Part shown: positions 1-12,506 of the stretch, one piece after another
Layout: each line of letters opens with the position of its first letter
Position numbering within the stretch: the stretch's first letter is position 1
Assembly: GCA_023333565.1 (NCBI GenBank)
Contig: JAJKFH010002273.1
Span: forward strand, 930,001 to 994,000
DNA from: Puffinus mauretanicus
Lineage: Eukaryota; Chordata; Aves; Procellariiformes; Procellariidae
Direction: 5' to 3'
DNA length: 64,000 bases
Translations under genes and position numbers: made by a program
The notes under the pieces: generated by a model
What the model saw: the letters and a program-made list of their open reading frames with translations, nothing else
The model's database searches: none
Told to the model about the DNA's origin: nothing

Positions 1-3000
1 CACACTTCCACAAATCACTATGAACTACACTGAAGATACTGAGCAATGCTAAATTAGACCAGATAAAGAATCAGTTGTAAAAATATGTAACAGTCAAAAA
101 AAATCTTTTTCCTGGTGACCATGAGATACGCAGTATTATGCCACACATAATCAGATGCTCATATCCTATCATATGTATGTTCATATCCTATCGAACAATT
201 GGTTACATGCTTAAGTAGTGTGTAACTAGATTGATTTTATGCAAAACCTTAAAGCAGCTTCTGTCTGACCTGGGGCATGCTTGGAGGTCTTAGAGGCACA
301 AGCTCCTCAGCTGCCCCATGTTCTGCTTCTGGGTGCATTCCTAACCCCAAGTACTCCAAGGAGCTAAATGTCTAAGCCCTATTGGGAAACCTAAGCAAGG
401 TTTCCTCCTGATTCTCCCAAAATGCTCCTTCCTATAGACTTTCTGAATGTATCTGACAGATTTGACGTCTCATAATTCACAACGATAATTTACTTAATTA
501 GAAACACAGCAGACCACCTCCCTCACCCTCTGCTAGTTACTTAAACAGTGGCTTAGTGGTTCAATTTCTCACTTAGAGTGCGTGGACTACTACGTTCATT
601 TTCATTCTCTGTATGACAGTATCCAAAAAACTCATTTCTGGAAAAGTGTCAAGCTACCAGGTGAGGTTTCACTTTGGAAAATGTTCATAGCTCCTCCTTT
701 TGAAGCTGGCACCTCTTACATTATTGAACGAGATGATTTGGCTAAAGCAACCGTAGCTGCAGAGCCTGATGGTTAAATCCTCTTTTCAGTAAGAAGGATG
801 AAGACAATGATTAGCTGTTCTCAACTCTATATTTTAAATAACAGGAATGAGCATTCTGGGCAATTTTTGAAGAAAGTTTTCAAGACTTAGACTCAGAAGA
901 TGACTTCAGGGAAAAAATCACAGATACGTCTTCGCTTTCCCTTCTCAAATTCTCATTCTCTCTCTATATAGAGCCTAGGCACACAATTTTCACTATTTAA
1001 GATATACCTTAAGATTAAGATTCCACCATTTTTTCTTAAGATAAGTTTAAGGTCTTCATTCTACCCCCACCCCTAATATATTCTATACCTCTGAGACTTT
1101 ACTACATCTAGGTAATCATGTTGTTTGAGGGGTTCTTATTAGGGAGTTGTTTGGGGGATTTTCAGAGGAAGAAATAGTTCATAACCACAGTAAAACTAGG
1201 TAGGAAAAAAAAGCAGATCTGAGTGGAATAGGACCGATTTTTTCCTTTTTTTCCCCCTCTGCAAAATGACTGTATAAAAAAAATCCCCAGCAATTCTTCC
1301 ACTCAGTCCAACATAGAAAAAGAATATATTTATTACTGGATCTGTGGGGTTTTTTATTTTAAATATGTCATTTTTTTAAACCAAAATTCTGTTCTTTGAA
1401 AACTGTTTCTCAGCTTTGGTTGGTTTAAAAAATAACTATATTCTGTCAATTATTTTTTCCAGTAAATAAATTTTTTCCTGAGATATTTGCTAATTCAGGG
1501 TTTATTGCCATACATTGCAATTATATATAGTCTTAAGTATATATAAAAATAGACCCTCCCATTAGTGCTATTGAAAACTGCACAACTATTATTCAGAGAA
1601 GAAGCTCACTTTTGAAAAATCACATTTTTAACAAGTGCAATTTCCAAGTAAGGTATAGTTCTGGCCTTTGTTGCAGTATTAAAAGGCTTTAATCCTTTTG
1701 ATGAACTGAATCATGGAATTGGACACAAAATCCTAGGGTTTTTTCACATATACAAAAAGCTTTCCATACAAGTCCAAAATATATTTTGGCAGTCTCTAAT
1801 AACAACAAAGAAAAATTTTACACAGCGATGACAAATATTTCTGACCCAAAGAAGACTCTTAGCTTTTTCGGTTTCTTGCAGTGTTACTGCTTATGCCAGT
1901 ATTCTTTCCTCACCAATATTTTTCATTCTTTGTTACAAAATCTAATTCCTCTTACACAAGTTGCCCAATTAAAAGTAGTCTTTAGTGCAAACATGAAAAG
2001 GAGCTTTTCTATAGCTACCCTTTGCCTTTCTGCAGAAGAGAATAAATGTTATGATGTACATCATCTATCTAGCTCATATGACTAGTGACAGAAATATTAA
2101 TTCCAAGCACATTTCTATTTCAGCCACTTATTTGCACCCCGTTAGCGCGCGAAGAGCAATATTTCTGTGGAGTTATGGTGACATCAAGTGGCTAGCTAAG
2201 TGATCCCTGCAAATATAGCAGTATCGATATATACTCTAGATGTTGGAGTAGAAGCCAATATAGGGAACTACCAACACGTAATATTGAGAACGTCTTACCT
2301 CTTTGATATATTAGTGAACTTCCGGTTCCATATGATGGATTAAAATCTAAATTTTAGATGTATCATCAGGCTGTGTATCATTAAACGCCATTAATGAAAA
2401 CCAAACCATCATATTTCGTTCTTGAGGTAGAGTCCCAATGCAAGGGACTGACACTGAGATGAAGAACGGTGCTCAATACCAAATCATCTGAACTACTCTC
2501 TTTTACCTTGTGCTAAAACATATCTGGGTTACTCAGTCAGCTGCTGTGCACTCGTCAGGAAAATGGAGAGAGTGATAATTATCTTCTGATAGGATTTTTG
2601 TGATTGAGTTAACAATTTAATATCTACAACTTTAGTTGCATGTTCCGGTTCAATGACAACACAGCCTCATAAAGGTAACAAATAAAGCTCAATTTGTTCT
2701 ACAGTAGGATGATTTCTTTAAAATTCTCTGCTGTCAAAATTTACACTTCCAACCCTTTCCAGACCATAACTGGTTCATGAGTATGAAGGTATACATTTTA
2801 AGAGTCTCTAGTGAGTGCATTTTCTTCACCATCTTGTTTTTTACTCACTTTCTTTATGGGATGACTTCTCCATTGCCTCTCCTATAGTCAGATCTTTCTT
2901 CTGTTTGCTACCCTCAGCCCCTCCAGACCAGTGCAATGACTTTGATCACTCACCATCCTCTTTCAATGTCACCTCAGAGTTTCCTGCTTCAAGGCTTGCT

Positions 3001-3409
3001 TCAGCCTTGTTCGGATGGCCTTCAAGAGAGGTTAGATGGAGAATAAGGACTCAATATGAAATCAATAAAAGATACGATTTCTGTGGACCAAAGAGGAACT
3101 ACAGAATTCAGACTCATCAGAATATTGCCAAAATGGTAGCTGAGAAGCATAGAGGGAATATCAGATGGAGTTTGTTTGAATTTATATGTACTGATACAAA
3201 AATTACAAGTCAACTTGCAGTTTAATACAGGCGCAGTGTAATACGGTGGCTGTATAATACTGACCTAAGTCGTAGAAAAAATGTCAGCTCCTTTCTTCAG
3301 TTTGACGAAAGCCTTTAGCATTGAATATCATACTTGACTAGTCCACATTTGTCAATATATTCTAATGACTTCACCTTTGTGGGTGAATCACATTTATCTG
3401 AAAGAATTT

Positions 3410-3465
3410 TTATATATATATATGTGTGTGTATATATATAGTTGTTGTTGTTCTTGTTGTCGTGT
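3410..3465. repeat. Simple repeat (TA)n-(TG)n-(TA)n-(GTT)n
   Basis: Alternating TA dinucleotides pass into TG dinucleotides, back to TA, and then into GTT trinucleotides. This is a compound microsatellite and is likely polymorphic. Confidence 0.85.
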
Positions 3466-3966
3466 GATTCTCAGAACACGAATGATTAGCTCTGGTACAC
3501 CAAGCCTTATTTGCAAGTTTAAGATGCAAATACAGTTTTAGTAAATAAAGAAAAACTCTGACATGAACTGTATATTCTTTAGTGGGGACTCTCATAAAAA
3601 TATTATGTATGAGAAGCAATACGGGACAAAAATCACATGGCTACATTGCTTGGGAAGATACACAAAATAAAAAGCATTAATCAGTCTGCTCACAGGACTA
3701 TTTAAACCAGAAATCCCATTAAGTGCTTAAATTGATTTACTCTTCCCTCCCCCAAAATAATAAAATAAAATTCCTCAAGTGTCTATTAAATCAGACAAGA
3801 AATAAAGGTAGGTAGGTAAAATCCTTGGGGAAAGGAGGGACCTTAAGGCCATCTGATTCATATTTCATACCTCTTCCATTTCTCCATCTTTTTTTTCATC
3901 CTTGTTGAAATTCATACATACACAATGTCATAAGCTAGTGTTGGTTTGGATTCAATTTATTTTACA

Positions 3967-3983
3967 AAAAAAAAAAAAAAAAG
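3967..3983. repeat. A17 homopolymer
   Basis: An uninterrupted run of A. No gene-like sequence lies directly upstream, so I do not read it as the tail of a processed pseudogene. Confidence 0.85.
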
Positions 3984-5292
3984 AAAAACAATTCATATGA
4001 ACTGAGGCCAAAACAGTCTAGTGAAAGAATGTTTTTTTCATTTATATTCACTGCCATGTCTCTTCATTGAAGTTAATGCATTTTCCCTGAAAGGTAATTC
4101 ATTTCAATTTAAATCAATACAGTATCTTTGAACTAATGCCTTCCAGAGATGCCATGTTTGAACAAACAGTGGTATATTTGTGTAAATTACGAATTTTATA
4201 GGTAATTGCACCAAAAAAAGTGCTCAGGAAAAAACTTTTGCTTCTAAACAATACAAAGCATGAACACAAATAATCCAGTTTTTGTTTTGGTTTGTTTTGA
4301 TTTGGTATTCAGGGGTTTTATGGGCTTTGACATAGAGGAAGGAAGGAGAAAGCTATTTATATATCTAAATACAAGTGCGTAAAATTCTTTCCTAAAAAAT
4401 GGAACAATGCTTTCATGAAAGGAATGGCTACTTTTTGAGGGTTTTTTTTCCCCATACATTTCAACATACCGGGGAAGACTGGCCCAGGCTGGTACAGGGA
4501 ACCTAAAAATCCATGTTGTTTTAAACCTGCACTTCCTAATTGAACATAACCTCTCAGGTAACACGTTAGGGGGGAGTACGGGCATGAGAAGAGGGTGTTT
4601 TTAATTTGTCCCTTCTTGTTTAGCACAAACCAGTAGTGTGTGCAGTCAAACCAGAGGGGAGAGAGCCCCGATTTGACTCATTCTCAAGTTCTTGCAAATA
4701 ATCCGAAAAAAATTTCCTTTGAGCAGTGTTTTTCACTCTGAAAATTATCATCTCCTTTGAGGGATAAAAGGAATTATAAAATGCTGGAAGAAGTCATGTC
4801 AGTTGCCAATTGCTCAGTTCCTTCACGGGAGCTGAGGAAAGCAGCAGCTGCTGGTTGAAAATGCTTGCACCAGCCGGGGAACCGGTAACCACCTTCAGTT
4901 GCTGGCAGTAGCTCAGCCTCTTTATGACAGGGGAAAGAGAGGGTTTGCATTTTTTTTTTTTGCCAGATTTGGAGGTCACTAAGTCATTGGGGAGTGGGAT
5001 AAATCCGTAACTCATAATCACTTGGACGTACAGGATAAAAACACCAACAGTCACTTAACTTCTTCAGAAGCTTTAATATCCAAAGAGTTTGCCCTGACCA
5101 GGAAGCAAAACTGAGAACTTCACTGGCAGAGATATTTTTTAGGTAGAATATGAACTGCAACAAGGGTTTAAATTAAGGTTCGTTTCATTTTCTTCTTGTC
5201 TCTTCCATATATGTAATTCTCTATCAATAATGTATGAGCTATGCGTTGTTTTTTGAAACCTGGTCTAGCAAAGCCACATGCCCCTACTCAGG

Positions 5293-5335
5293 TTACTCAG
5301 CATTATTTTGCAATTATTTGCAAATGGGAATTTCC
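5293..5335. promoter_or_regulatory. Putative enhancer motif cluster: MARE-like, octamer, NF-kB
   Basis: Three exact or near-exact binding motifs lie within 43 bp. TTACTCAGCA at 5293-5302 resembles a Maf/NF-E2 half-palindrome. ATTTGCAAAT at 5316-5325 is a palindromic octamer for POU factors. GGGAATTTCC at 5326-5335 fits the NF-kB consensus GGGRNWYYCC perfectly and abuts the octamer with no spacer. Motif matches alone are weak evidence of function, and no promoter or gene is visible nearby. Confidence 0.3.
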
Positions 5336-7356
5336 AGGTGTGGTTTTAGGGAAGAGACTGCTGGAAATGCGGTTCTGCCCTGCTACACTGTTTCCTTTCT
5401 CCTGCTCCTCCGAAGTATCACTGACTCTCTCTTGTGATTCATGCCGGGAAACTGCAGGGATGAAGGCCATAATCTTCTTTCCTTCATTCATGCTGGACTG
5501 GAACCATAGCGTGGTTTTTTATATTTTTATTTTTACGTTTAGCCCCAAATTTAGCCCCTTCTTCATACACTGAAAAACAAAAGTCTATATCGTAAGTACA
5601 GTTTAGAGCCCAAACTCCATCTTCAGCATGTTGACATCTAGACCTGTTTGAACAGGACTAGTCACTGGAAAAGAAAAACAGTTTTAGTTTATACCTGTGT
5701 AATACAATTCAGTCCTGAGAAGAAACATCTGAACTAGCTCTAAGTAGCTCGACTGAGCATCAGTAGCAGTAACATGGCATTAGCTGTGAAAGTTAATTTA
5801 TCCTCTGTTTCTATACAATGTTTCTACTATGTATTCCTAGTTTTAGAGACTTACAGTTGCAGGAAAAATGTGGGTGGGTTATAAAAATGTCACTTGCTTT
5901 GGTTCTAGTCTTGCAAGTAAAAAGGAAGACACTTCAAATTTAGCGCGTATAGAAGTATGGGACGGGATTCTCTCCAAATGTTGGTTATTAGCGACGGGTT
6001 TGTTTTTCTCTTGAGTGAGTTCAAGCACCTGAATGTAAAACACTTGTTTTAAGACCAGTGGTATATTTAGAGGAGTTTGTCCTGCAAACAGTCTAAGCAT
6101 GTAAGAGGTACAAGAGTCCATCTGTGGACAAGGCGAGACCTATACCTGAAGTAATTGCCTTCTATAAGACCAGAAAGGGAAAAGAATATGATGCTAGTCT
6201 TAAAGAACACAGCTTAGTAAATAGCACTGCACAGATTAGACGGCAGTGACATTAACATTTTCTGAGATACCTAGATAAGGATAAAAGGACTAGAGTAAGC
6301 GTGTTGCCTGTGTAACAGTGTATTCTACCATCTTTTCGGTGCCAGTTGTCGTACAACCTTTCTGTGCCAGTATTGTTCAAAATGATGGAATGACCCAACT
6401 TTATTTACCGCTGATGTTTTGAAAGAAGATCACCCAGCCTAATGTTAGGAAGTTAGCTGGTCAGCTTGACAGATACGACAGTCACCCAACGTCTCGAGTA
6501 TATGCTTCATCCTCTTTTTTTGTCATACTGTTATCTCCTTTAACCCATCATACAGCCATCATCCTTTCCTGAGAGAGAATGAGAGTGCAGAGGGCTGCTG
6601 ATGTGACATATATTTAAGAATTTCACTGTAAGTAATTTTTTTTCCATTACTCTATTTTTTCCTATCACACCATCTTTCTGTATCCAGTTCACTGTATGGA
6701 TGGGTATTGATCTTTAAATACAATACCTCTAAATCTTTCCGTATGCTTTTGACAGCTGCGTTATTTATTAATTTTACTTTTTTTTAGAAGCCAGGAACAC
6801 TTAACACAGTTCTTCCTTGAGATATCATTAAAATATGCTAACTAAGGTAAATGTGTAAGAGAGAATGCAGACAGTTCTAAAGGTTATGATCTATGACAAC
6901 GCTTCTTAGCTTTAAAGTTAGTTTAATTGAATTAATTGTAGCATTGAAGAAACTGAATAACAATGAGAGCTTTGACTCTGAATGTATTAACGGGAAATAT
7001 TTGACCTTTTCAATATGTTGCGTTTTGATTGGCACTCCTTTCTATTGGAGCCATCTTAATAATAATTTTTTTTATTTTTTACCCATGAAAAATAAGGTAG
7101 GTGTGTCAAAAAGCCAAAGTACAGCTGAGATAATTGGAAAGATCCAAGATGAGAAGTGTGCAAGTATATGTGTACACACTCTTCCATAATTCAGAGGACG
7201 TTAGCAATGGGGGTTTCATTTTGTTGGCAAAGCTTTTAGCAAAAAGAAAAAGCTAGACCAAGTTAAATCTAATTTGTCATATTAGAATGCTAATTTCAGG
7301 CTTTTTTTTTTTTGCAGAATATTAGAGAAACCTTTCTTCGTGTTTTTTTCTCAGTT

Positions 7357-7942
7357 TGTGCTGGTCTTGGCTGGGATAGAGTTAATTTTCTTCATAGTAG
7401 CTAGTATGAGGCTATGTTTTGGGTTTATGCTGAGAATAATGTTGATAATGCACTGATGTTTTAGTTGTTGCTGAGCAGTGCTTACAGTAAGTCAAGGCCT
7501 TTTCTGCTCCTCACACCACCCCACCAGCAAGGAGGCTGGGGGTGCACAAGAAGCTGGGAGGGGACACAGCCGGGACAGCTGGCCCCAGCTGACCAAAGGG
7601 ATATCCCATACTATATGGCGTCATCCTCAGCATACACAGCTGGGGGAAGAAGAAGGAAAGGGGGGATGTTCGGAGTGATGGCGTTTGTCTTCCCAAGTAA
7701 TGGTTACACGTGATGGAGCCCTGCTTCCCTGGGGATGGCTGAACACCTGCCTGCCCATGGGAAGCAGTGAATGAATTCCTTGTTTTGCTTTGTTTGTGTG
7801 CGCCGCTTTTGCTTTCCCTATTAAACTGTCTTTATCTCAACCCATGAGTTTTCTCGCTTTTACTCTACTGATTCTCTCCCCCATCCCACTGGGGTGAGCA
7901 GCTGTGTGGGGCTCAGTTGCTGGCTGGGGTTAAACCATGACA
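7357..7942 (+). mobile_element. Solo LTR of an avian ERVL-like endogenous retrovirus
   Basis: The element begins TGTGCTGG and ends CATGACA, and is about 586 bp long. Near the 3' end it has the family's ATTAAA polyadenylation signal (7820-7825), followed by the conserved TTTATCTCAACCCA block. The flanks CAGTT (7352-7356) and CAGCT (7943-7947) form an imperfect 5-bp target duplication. No primer-binding site or internal retroviral sequence adjoins it, so it is a solo LTR left by recombination between two LTRs. The TATA region is damaged: CATACACAG replaces the CATATAAGG seen in the better-preserved copy at 55306. It is closest to the copy at 24160-24759, which lies in the opposite orientation. 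Confidence 0.93.
7820..7825 (+). promoter_or_regulatory. LTR polyadenylation signal ATTAAA
   Basis: ATTAAA lies in the conserved context CCCTATTAAACTGTC and is shared by all four LTR loci of this family in the window. Confidence 0.7.
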
Positions 7943-10670
7943 CAGCTGAAGACTGTTCACTGCTATATATATGAGAATAAAAAACATTTATGATGTCATT
8001 CAGGTTATTTATGAATAGATCTGTCTGAAAGGTGGAACAACCTTTTAAATTTTTTTCACTTAGGATTTTTTTTACTCAGTAAAATTTAATCAATTTTCTC
8101 AAAAAAAGCAGCAGGAATTTCACGTCACAATATTTATCCCAGGACATAACCTTTTCTTTTACCTCCTCCTTCACCTTCACTATTGGATACATGCTGTTCT
8201 TGTTCTCGTCTTGCATTTCGCTGTGTGCAGCCTGTCCAGCTCCATGACTCTGCGTTTATATGTTACTTGTTCCACAGTACCTTGATAGTTTCAGGTCTCT
8301 TGCTCCTCATTGTTACGTGCATTACCTATCAAAAGTTAGGTAAATGGCCCTTCATCAGCCTAGGAGAGTTACCTGTTTCTCCCTTAGAGTTTATATAGCC
8401 TTGCTACAGCCTGAAGACTTCAGGAATGGCTCCCACAATATGCCATAGCTGCTAAGGGAAAAAATCCAGGTGGCAAACTGTCTCTTTAGCCTATGCACTG
8501 CTTCCCTTATTTAGTTTTTACTGGAAAACTTTATTGCTGATTTTTTTCTTTTCCATTTTGCTCTTGTTACACGAAAACAAAATGAAAGCAGGTAATGTGA
8601 GAGTTCCTGGTGTTTACTGGTTTATTGAAAATACCCAATTTCACTTTACATGCAAATCTTCTCTAAACCCGCAGAGGTTAAGAAAGGTATATTTATACAC
8701 AGCCAATATCTCTTTCTGTAGTGCTGTAATTCTATGCAAAACCAAAACAGAAATTGTTTTTCTTACACAGATTAAAGCATGCTTGAGGCAAAAATCTGGG
8801 CTTGTTTTCAACTGATGAAGAATTTGTTTGTAGACTGCATAAGCATCATGTTTCTAGACTGCTGCTGCATCTCTTTAACCTCTCTGTAAATTGTTTGGAC
8901 CAAAATAGTCAGATTTTCAGCTTTGATATCTGATCAGTATTTTCCCCATGAGAAGTTAAAAGGTCAGTAAGTGTTTTGAGCTGTTTCAGCTTAATTTATT
9001 GATACTTCATTTCAAATTGTCAAAACATTCACAAAAAGCCTCAAAACATGCCTTTGCCTGTATAGGAAGAACAAATATATTGTAAATAACTTTCTAACCT
9101 CATTTTAAATTCCTGTCTTCTGGACTTTGGTTTTCTAAGCAGAAAAACACTTCACATTCAGCACATCACCAGATCACTTTAACCTCTTTGAAAATGCATT
9201 TCAAGAGCCTTGATGGATCTCTTGCTCAGCAATTGGCCTTGGGAAAGTATACTCTTTATGGTAAGCCGAGTGCCACATGCAGTAATCTGTCAGAAAGTGA
9301 ACAGCAAATGTAATGGAAGGTTGAAACAGATCATTTAGCATTGTGACATTATTTGTGAATTTGGTGCTACGAGAGAGATTTTTGTCATGCGTATGGTTGA
9401 TGTTGATCTGAGGTTATGAACGTGACTGGCGAACCGCCATATCCCCGGTGTCTGAAGAGTTTTGAAGCATAACTTAACGTGCGAGTTATCTCGGCCTCTC
9501 TCTGCAACCTTTTAAGGCTGGGACTGATAACATCTCCCACATAAGGTGCTCCGCTGAAGTGAAGCTGAACGGTTGTGATGCCTTTCCAATTGCCTACAAA
9601 GCAATTTGGAAGGAACCTAGCTTCACTTGTATTAACCCCAGCGGTCTCTCCATTTGTTTGGCTTTTCCAGTCCGTATCTTCCTTTCACTGTCCAGCTAAA
9701 TTGACAGAGCACAGAGTCCTGTTCCATATAGCATGCGCCTTTGTAGGAAGCCCTTTAAAAGCTTTAGCACTTAAGAAAAATCAATAGCACTTATGATGTC
9801 TTGCAGGCCTCCCCTCTCCTGCACGCTGAATTCTCTTCAGCCCGTTACTAGCTTACCTTGAATTGCTGTTGGAAAAAGAAAGTAAACATTGCAACTTGAA
9901 AGCACTCATGTGGCATTGCACTTGAATAACGTTGTCTATCATTCCTTAATGAATTTGGTGGAACTGTGTTGTTGGTATATTCAGACAGAGAAAGAAGAGC
10001 TGTGCAAAATGCATTGCAGGCACAGAGCCAAGTATATCTGTTATATACAAATCCACTACGTTCATTGAAATAAAATGAGTCCATAGAAATACTCGTATTT
10101 TAAATCACTTTAAAATATAAATGGTCATAAAGACAATAAACTATATTTTTCTCCAAATATACTTTAAATTTAAAAAAAAAAAAAAAAAAGCCCTGCAAGA
10201 TTAACCTGTGATTTATGTGATTTATTGCAGGAAAGCAAATGTAGAGATAAAAAAGGGCAGTGAAAAACTGAAGAAAAAATTACACCACCGAGCTACACTA
10301 AGAAAGGTATTTAGCAAACAAAACCACTGAATGCAGAAACACCTAAGTTTCAAACATCTAGTTCCCAAGTGTTACCTTATGGTTCCTAGGCTTGTGGAGA
10401 GTTACTTTGTCTTGGAAAGGGATCTAGAAGAAATTCATTTGGACCATGTTCCTCATGACAGGAATTAAAATCAGAGGAGCCTACATCAAGATGGTGAGTA
10501 GGTTTACCTGCTATTCACAGTTCAGAGTCTCTTCTTGTTTATCGTGCACATCCTTTGCATTTCTCTATGGATTATAAACATGATAGGATTTGTTTTTTTT
10601 TTTTTTTTAAACAGGAAATAGGATAGTCTCTTTTTCTTATTTCTTTCTTTTTAATTTTTTTTTTCCTTAA
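7943..10670. other. Unique AT-rich DNA with a CpG-containing patch near 9.4 kb
   Basis: No coding region is recognised. An A18 run lies at 10172-10189 and a T16 run at 10593-10608. The segment from about 9360 to 9560 has higher sequence complexity and several CpG dinucleotides in an otherwise CpG-poor background, including the inverted repeat TGGCG-AAC-CGCCA. It is a candidate conserved non-coding element, but this cannot be tested from one sequence. Confidence 0.5.
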
Positions 10671-10732
10671 TGTAGTGTCCCAGTGGTTAGAACAGCGCTG
10701 TAGAGTATATCGGTCCCAGTTTCAATCCCCTG
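10671..10732 (+). repeat. Relic of a tRNA-derived SINE (MIR-like head)
   Basis: The sequence has the two-part internal RNA polymerase III promoter of a tRNA-derived element. An A-box-like stretch (CAGTGGTTAGAACAG from 10681) is followed about 25 bp later by a B-box-like stretch (AGTTTCAATCCC, 10718-10729; ideal GGTTCGAATCC). The wording around the A box matches the heads of ancient amniote SINEs such as MIR and AmnSINE. The cloverleaf is not preserved and the B box has lost its CG, so it is not a working tRNA gene. The exact family cannot be named by eye. Confidence 0.45.
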
Positions 10733-12392
10733 ATTTGCTTAATAGCCTCAAATGTTCATCACCACAGAAAATGACCTAATTACCAGAGTACTGGCTACTT
10801 CAGCAGTGCCCATACACCTATGAAGGGAGGGTGGGGAATTTCCCATTCTGCATGTCAAAGTTTTTTTCCTTAAAATAAAAATATTAAAGATTTTTTTATT
10901 CCAGAATGAGAGTGCAAGCGTATTTATGATTCTGTAGTCTAGTGATGATGATATTTCCTCGAAACGGGTGGGTTTTGGTCATGCAACATTTCTGAATGTT
11001 TGTAATAATCCATAATGATTGAACAGTCCTTGCAGATGAGCCTGTAAGCTGAGCCCACATCTCCTTCCAGAGTTATCCCTGTACATCATGCTGAAGAGAT
11101 ACGATCATTTAATGAATCTTGATTTTCTTTATTTTTCTGCTTCATGAGATAGGAGTTGTCCTTCCCAAAACAGTTTGATGTTCAGATCATGTTTTGCCAA
11201 TATGAATGGGGGAAGGTTAAAATTCACTAGGCATAAATGCAAGGGTCCTGCAAGATGAGTGCTCTGTCGTCACATAGTAGAGGAGAGGCCAGTCTGCCTC
11301 TATGGAGTTTTAAATGAAAGCATTTGTATGAGGCCCTATTTTAGTAAAAACAGCTGTCAGAGTACATGCATATCCTCAGAGGAGACAAGGAAAGGAAAGC
11401 CTAGTTTTCTGATCCATATTGGTCTTTTACTTGCAGCACTAAGCACTGGGTGATGTACACAGCAAAAGTACATGGAGAGTCCTGCCGTGCCCTGTCTGTT
11501 CGTGCCTGCAATGCCATTGCACTTTATCAGTTTATCAGTCATGCTGCTGCAAGAGATACTCTGTGCTCTAAACCTAGTCAGTGACATGAAGAAAATAGAA
11601 AAGGAAAAAAGAAAAAAAAAAAAAAGAGTCCTTTAAAACAGATTACAAATATTTACATTGGCATAAGGGAGAAATTTGAGGATATGGCCTTCTGTATGAT
11701 AGAGAAAAGACATATTGAGCAGGCTTCACAAATAAAGAAGCTGTAAAGTGGAATGACACCTTCAGTTTATTTATAGCCTAAATCTAACATATTTACTGTC
11801 AGACTAAAGTATAGGGTGAGTTTTCCCTCTCAATCTGCTTCCTGTGGAGCAACATATTTTTTCTCTGGCTCATTCTACTTTTGCCATCAACACTGGCAAT
11901 CTTCTACCCTTTTGTAAACACAGAAATGAGTGGCATTTCACACCTACTTTGCAAAACCAGTGGGTTTTGGCATTTCCTATGCCAAAGAGTGTAATGTGAA
12001 GCATGCCCAAGAGAGTTCTGGACTTGTAACTACAAGGAGTGTAATCTTTCCCTTTCCAGTCATCTTTGCTGCCCTACAGACAAGAAGACTTTGCTTTGAC
12101 TTCAGTAGCTTTAGGATCAGGCTTTAGTTCCTTCATATATCATCTCATTCTTTCCTATGTAATATATAAACTATATCACCTCAGTGTTAATTTTTATTTC
12201 TTCTGTACCTTCCGAAGTAAAAGTGCCCGCACTGTTCTTTTTCTTTACTCCAATATGCCACACCAGTCTGCAGTGTTCCTGACCATCTCAGATTCAATTC
12301 CAGATAATTTTACAACAGTACCTTAAAAAAAAAGTTGACTTCTTTTTCATAGAATTACTTGAATTGTAAGTACTCTAGATAAATCTGCTCTG
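10733..12392. other. Unique AT-rich DNA, no gene recognised
   Basis: Only short, unrecognised open frames occur here. A purine-rich A/G run follows position 11590. Nothing repeat-derived is identifiable by eye. Confidence 0.5.
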
Positions 12393-12506
12393 TGACAGAA
12401 TATAAACATGCTAACGTGTTTATATTCTGTCATATAAACAGAATTTTATTATATTATACATATTATATATACAAAAAATACAGAATATTCTGTAATATAA
12501 ACAGAA
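12393..12506. repeat. Perfect 16-bp inverted repeat with related 19-bp satellite motifs
   Basis: TGACAGAATATAAACA (12393-12408) is followed, after an 8-base loop, by its exact reverse complement (12417-12432). The right arm runs into TTCTGTCATATAAACAGAA (12425-12443). A copy of that motif with one change, TTCTGTAATATAAACAGAA, lies at 12488-12506, and each copy is itself an imperfect hairpin (TTCTGT...ACAGAA). A very AT-rich spacer separates them. The DNA could extrude a cruciform, and an RNA would fold into a strong stem. It may be a decayed palindromic mobile element or a palindrome-based expansion. No open frame or terminal repeat supports a transposon. Confidence 0.8.

Larger units (their letters stand above)
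1..7356. other. Unique AT-rich intergenic or intronic DNA
   Basis: I see no recognisable gene or transposon here. Most of the open frames begin with TTG or GTG rather than ATG and encode nothing I recognise. The stretch holds low-complexity T-rich blocks around 1200-1480, a TA/TG/GTT simple repeat near 3410-3465, an A17 run at 3967-3983 and a motif cluster at 5293-5335, which is listed separately. A short CpG-containing patch sits near 2140-2150. Conserved non-coding elements could be present but cannot be recognised without an alignment. Confidence 0.6.

Noticed and set aside
2815..3225. 136-codon frame as a gene
   Set aside because: The start is GTG, no domain is visible, and frames of this size are expected by chance.
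10172..10189. A18 run as the tail of a processed pseudogene
   Set aside because: The upstream sequence has no coding similarity, no proper polyadenylation signal at the right distance and no flanking duplication.
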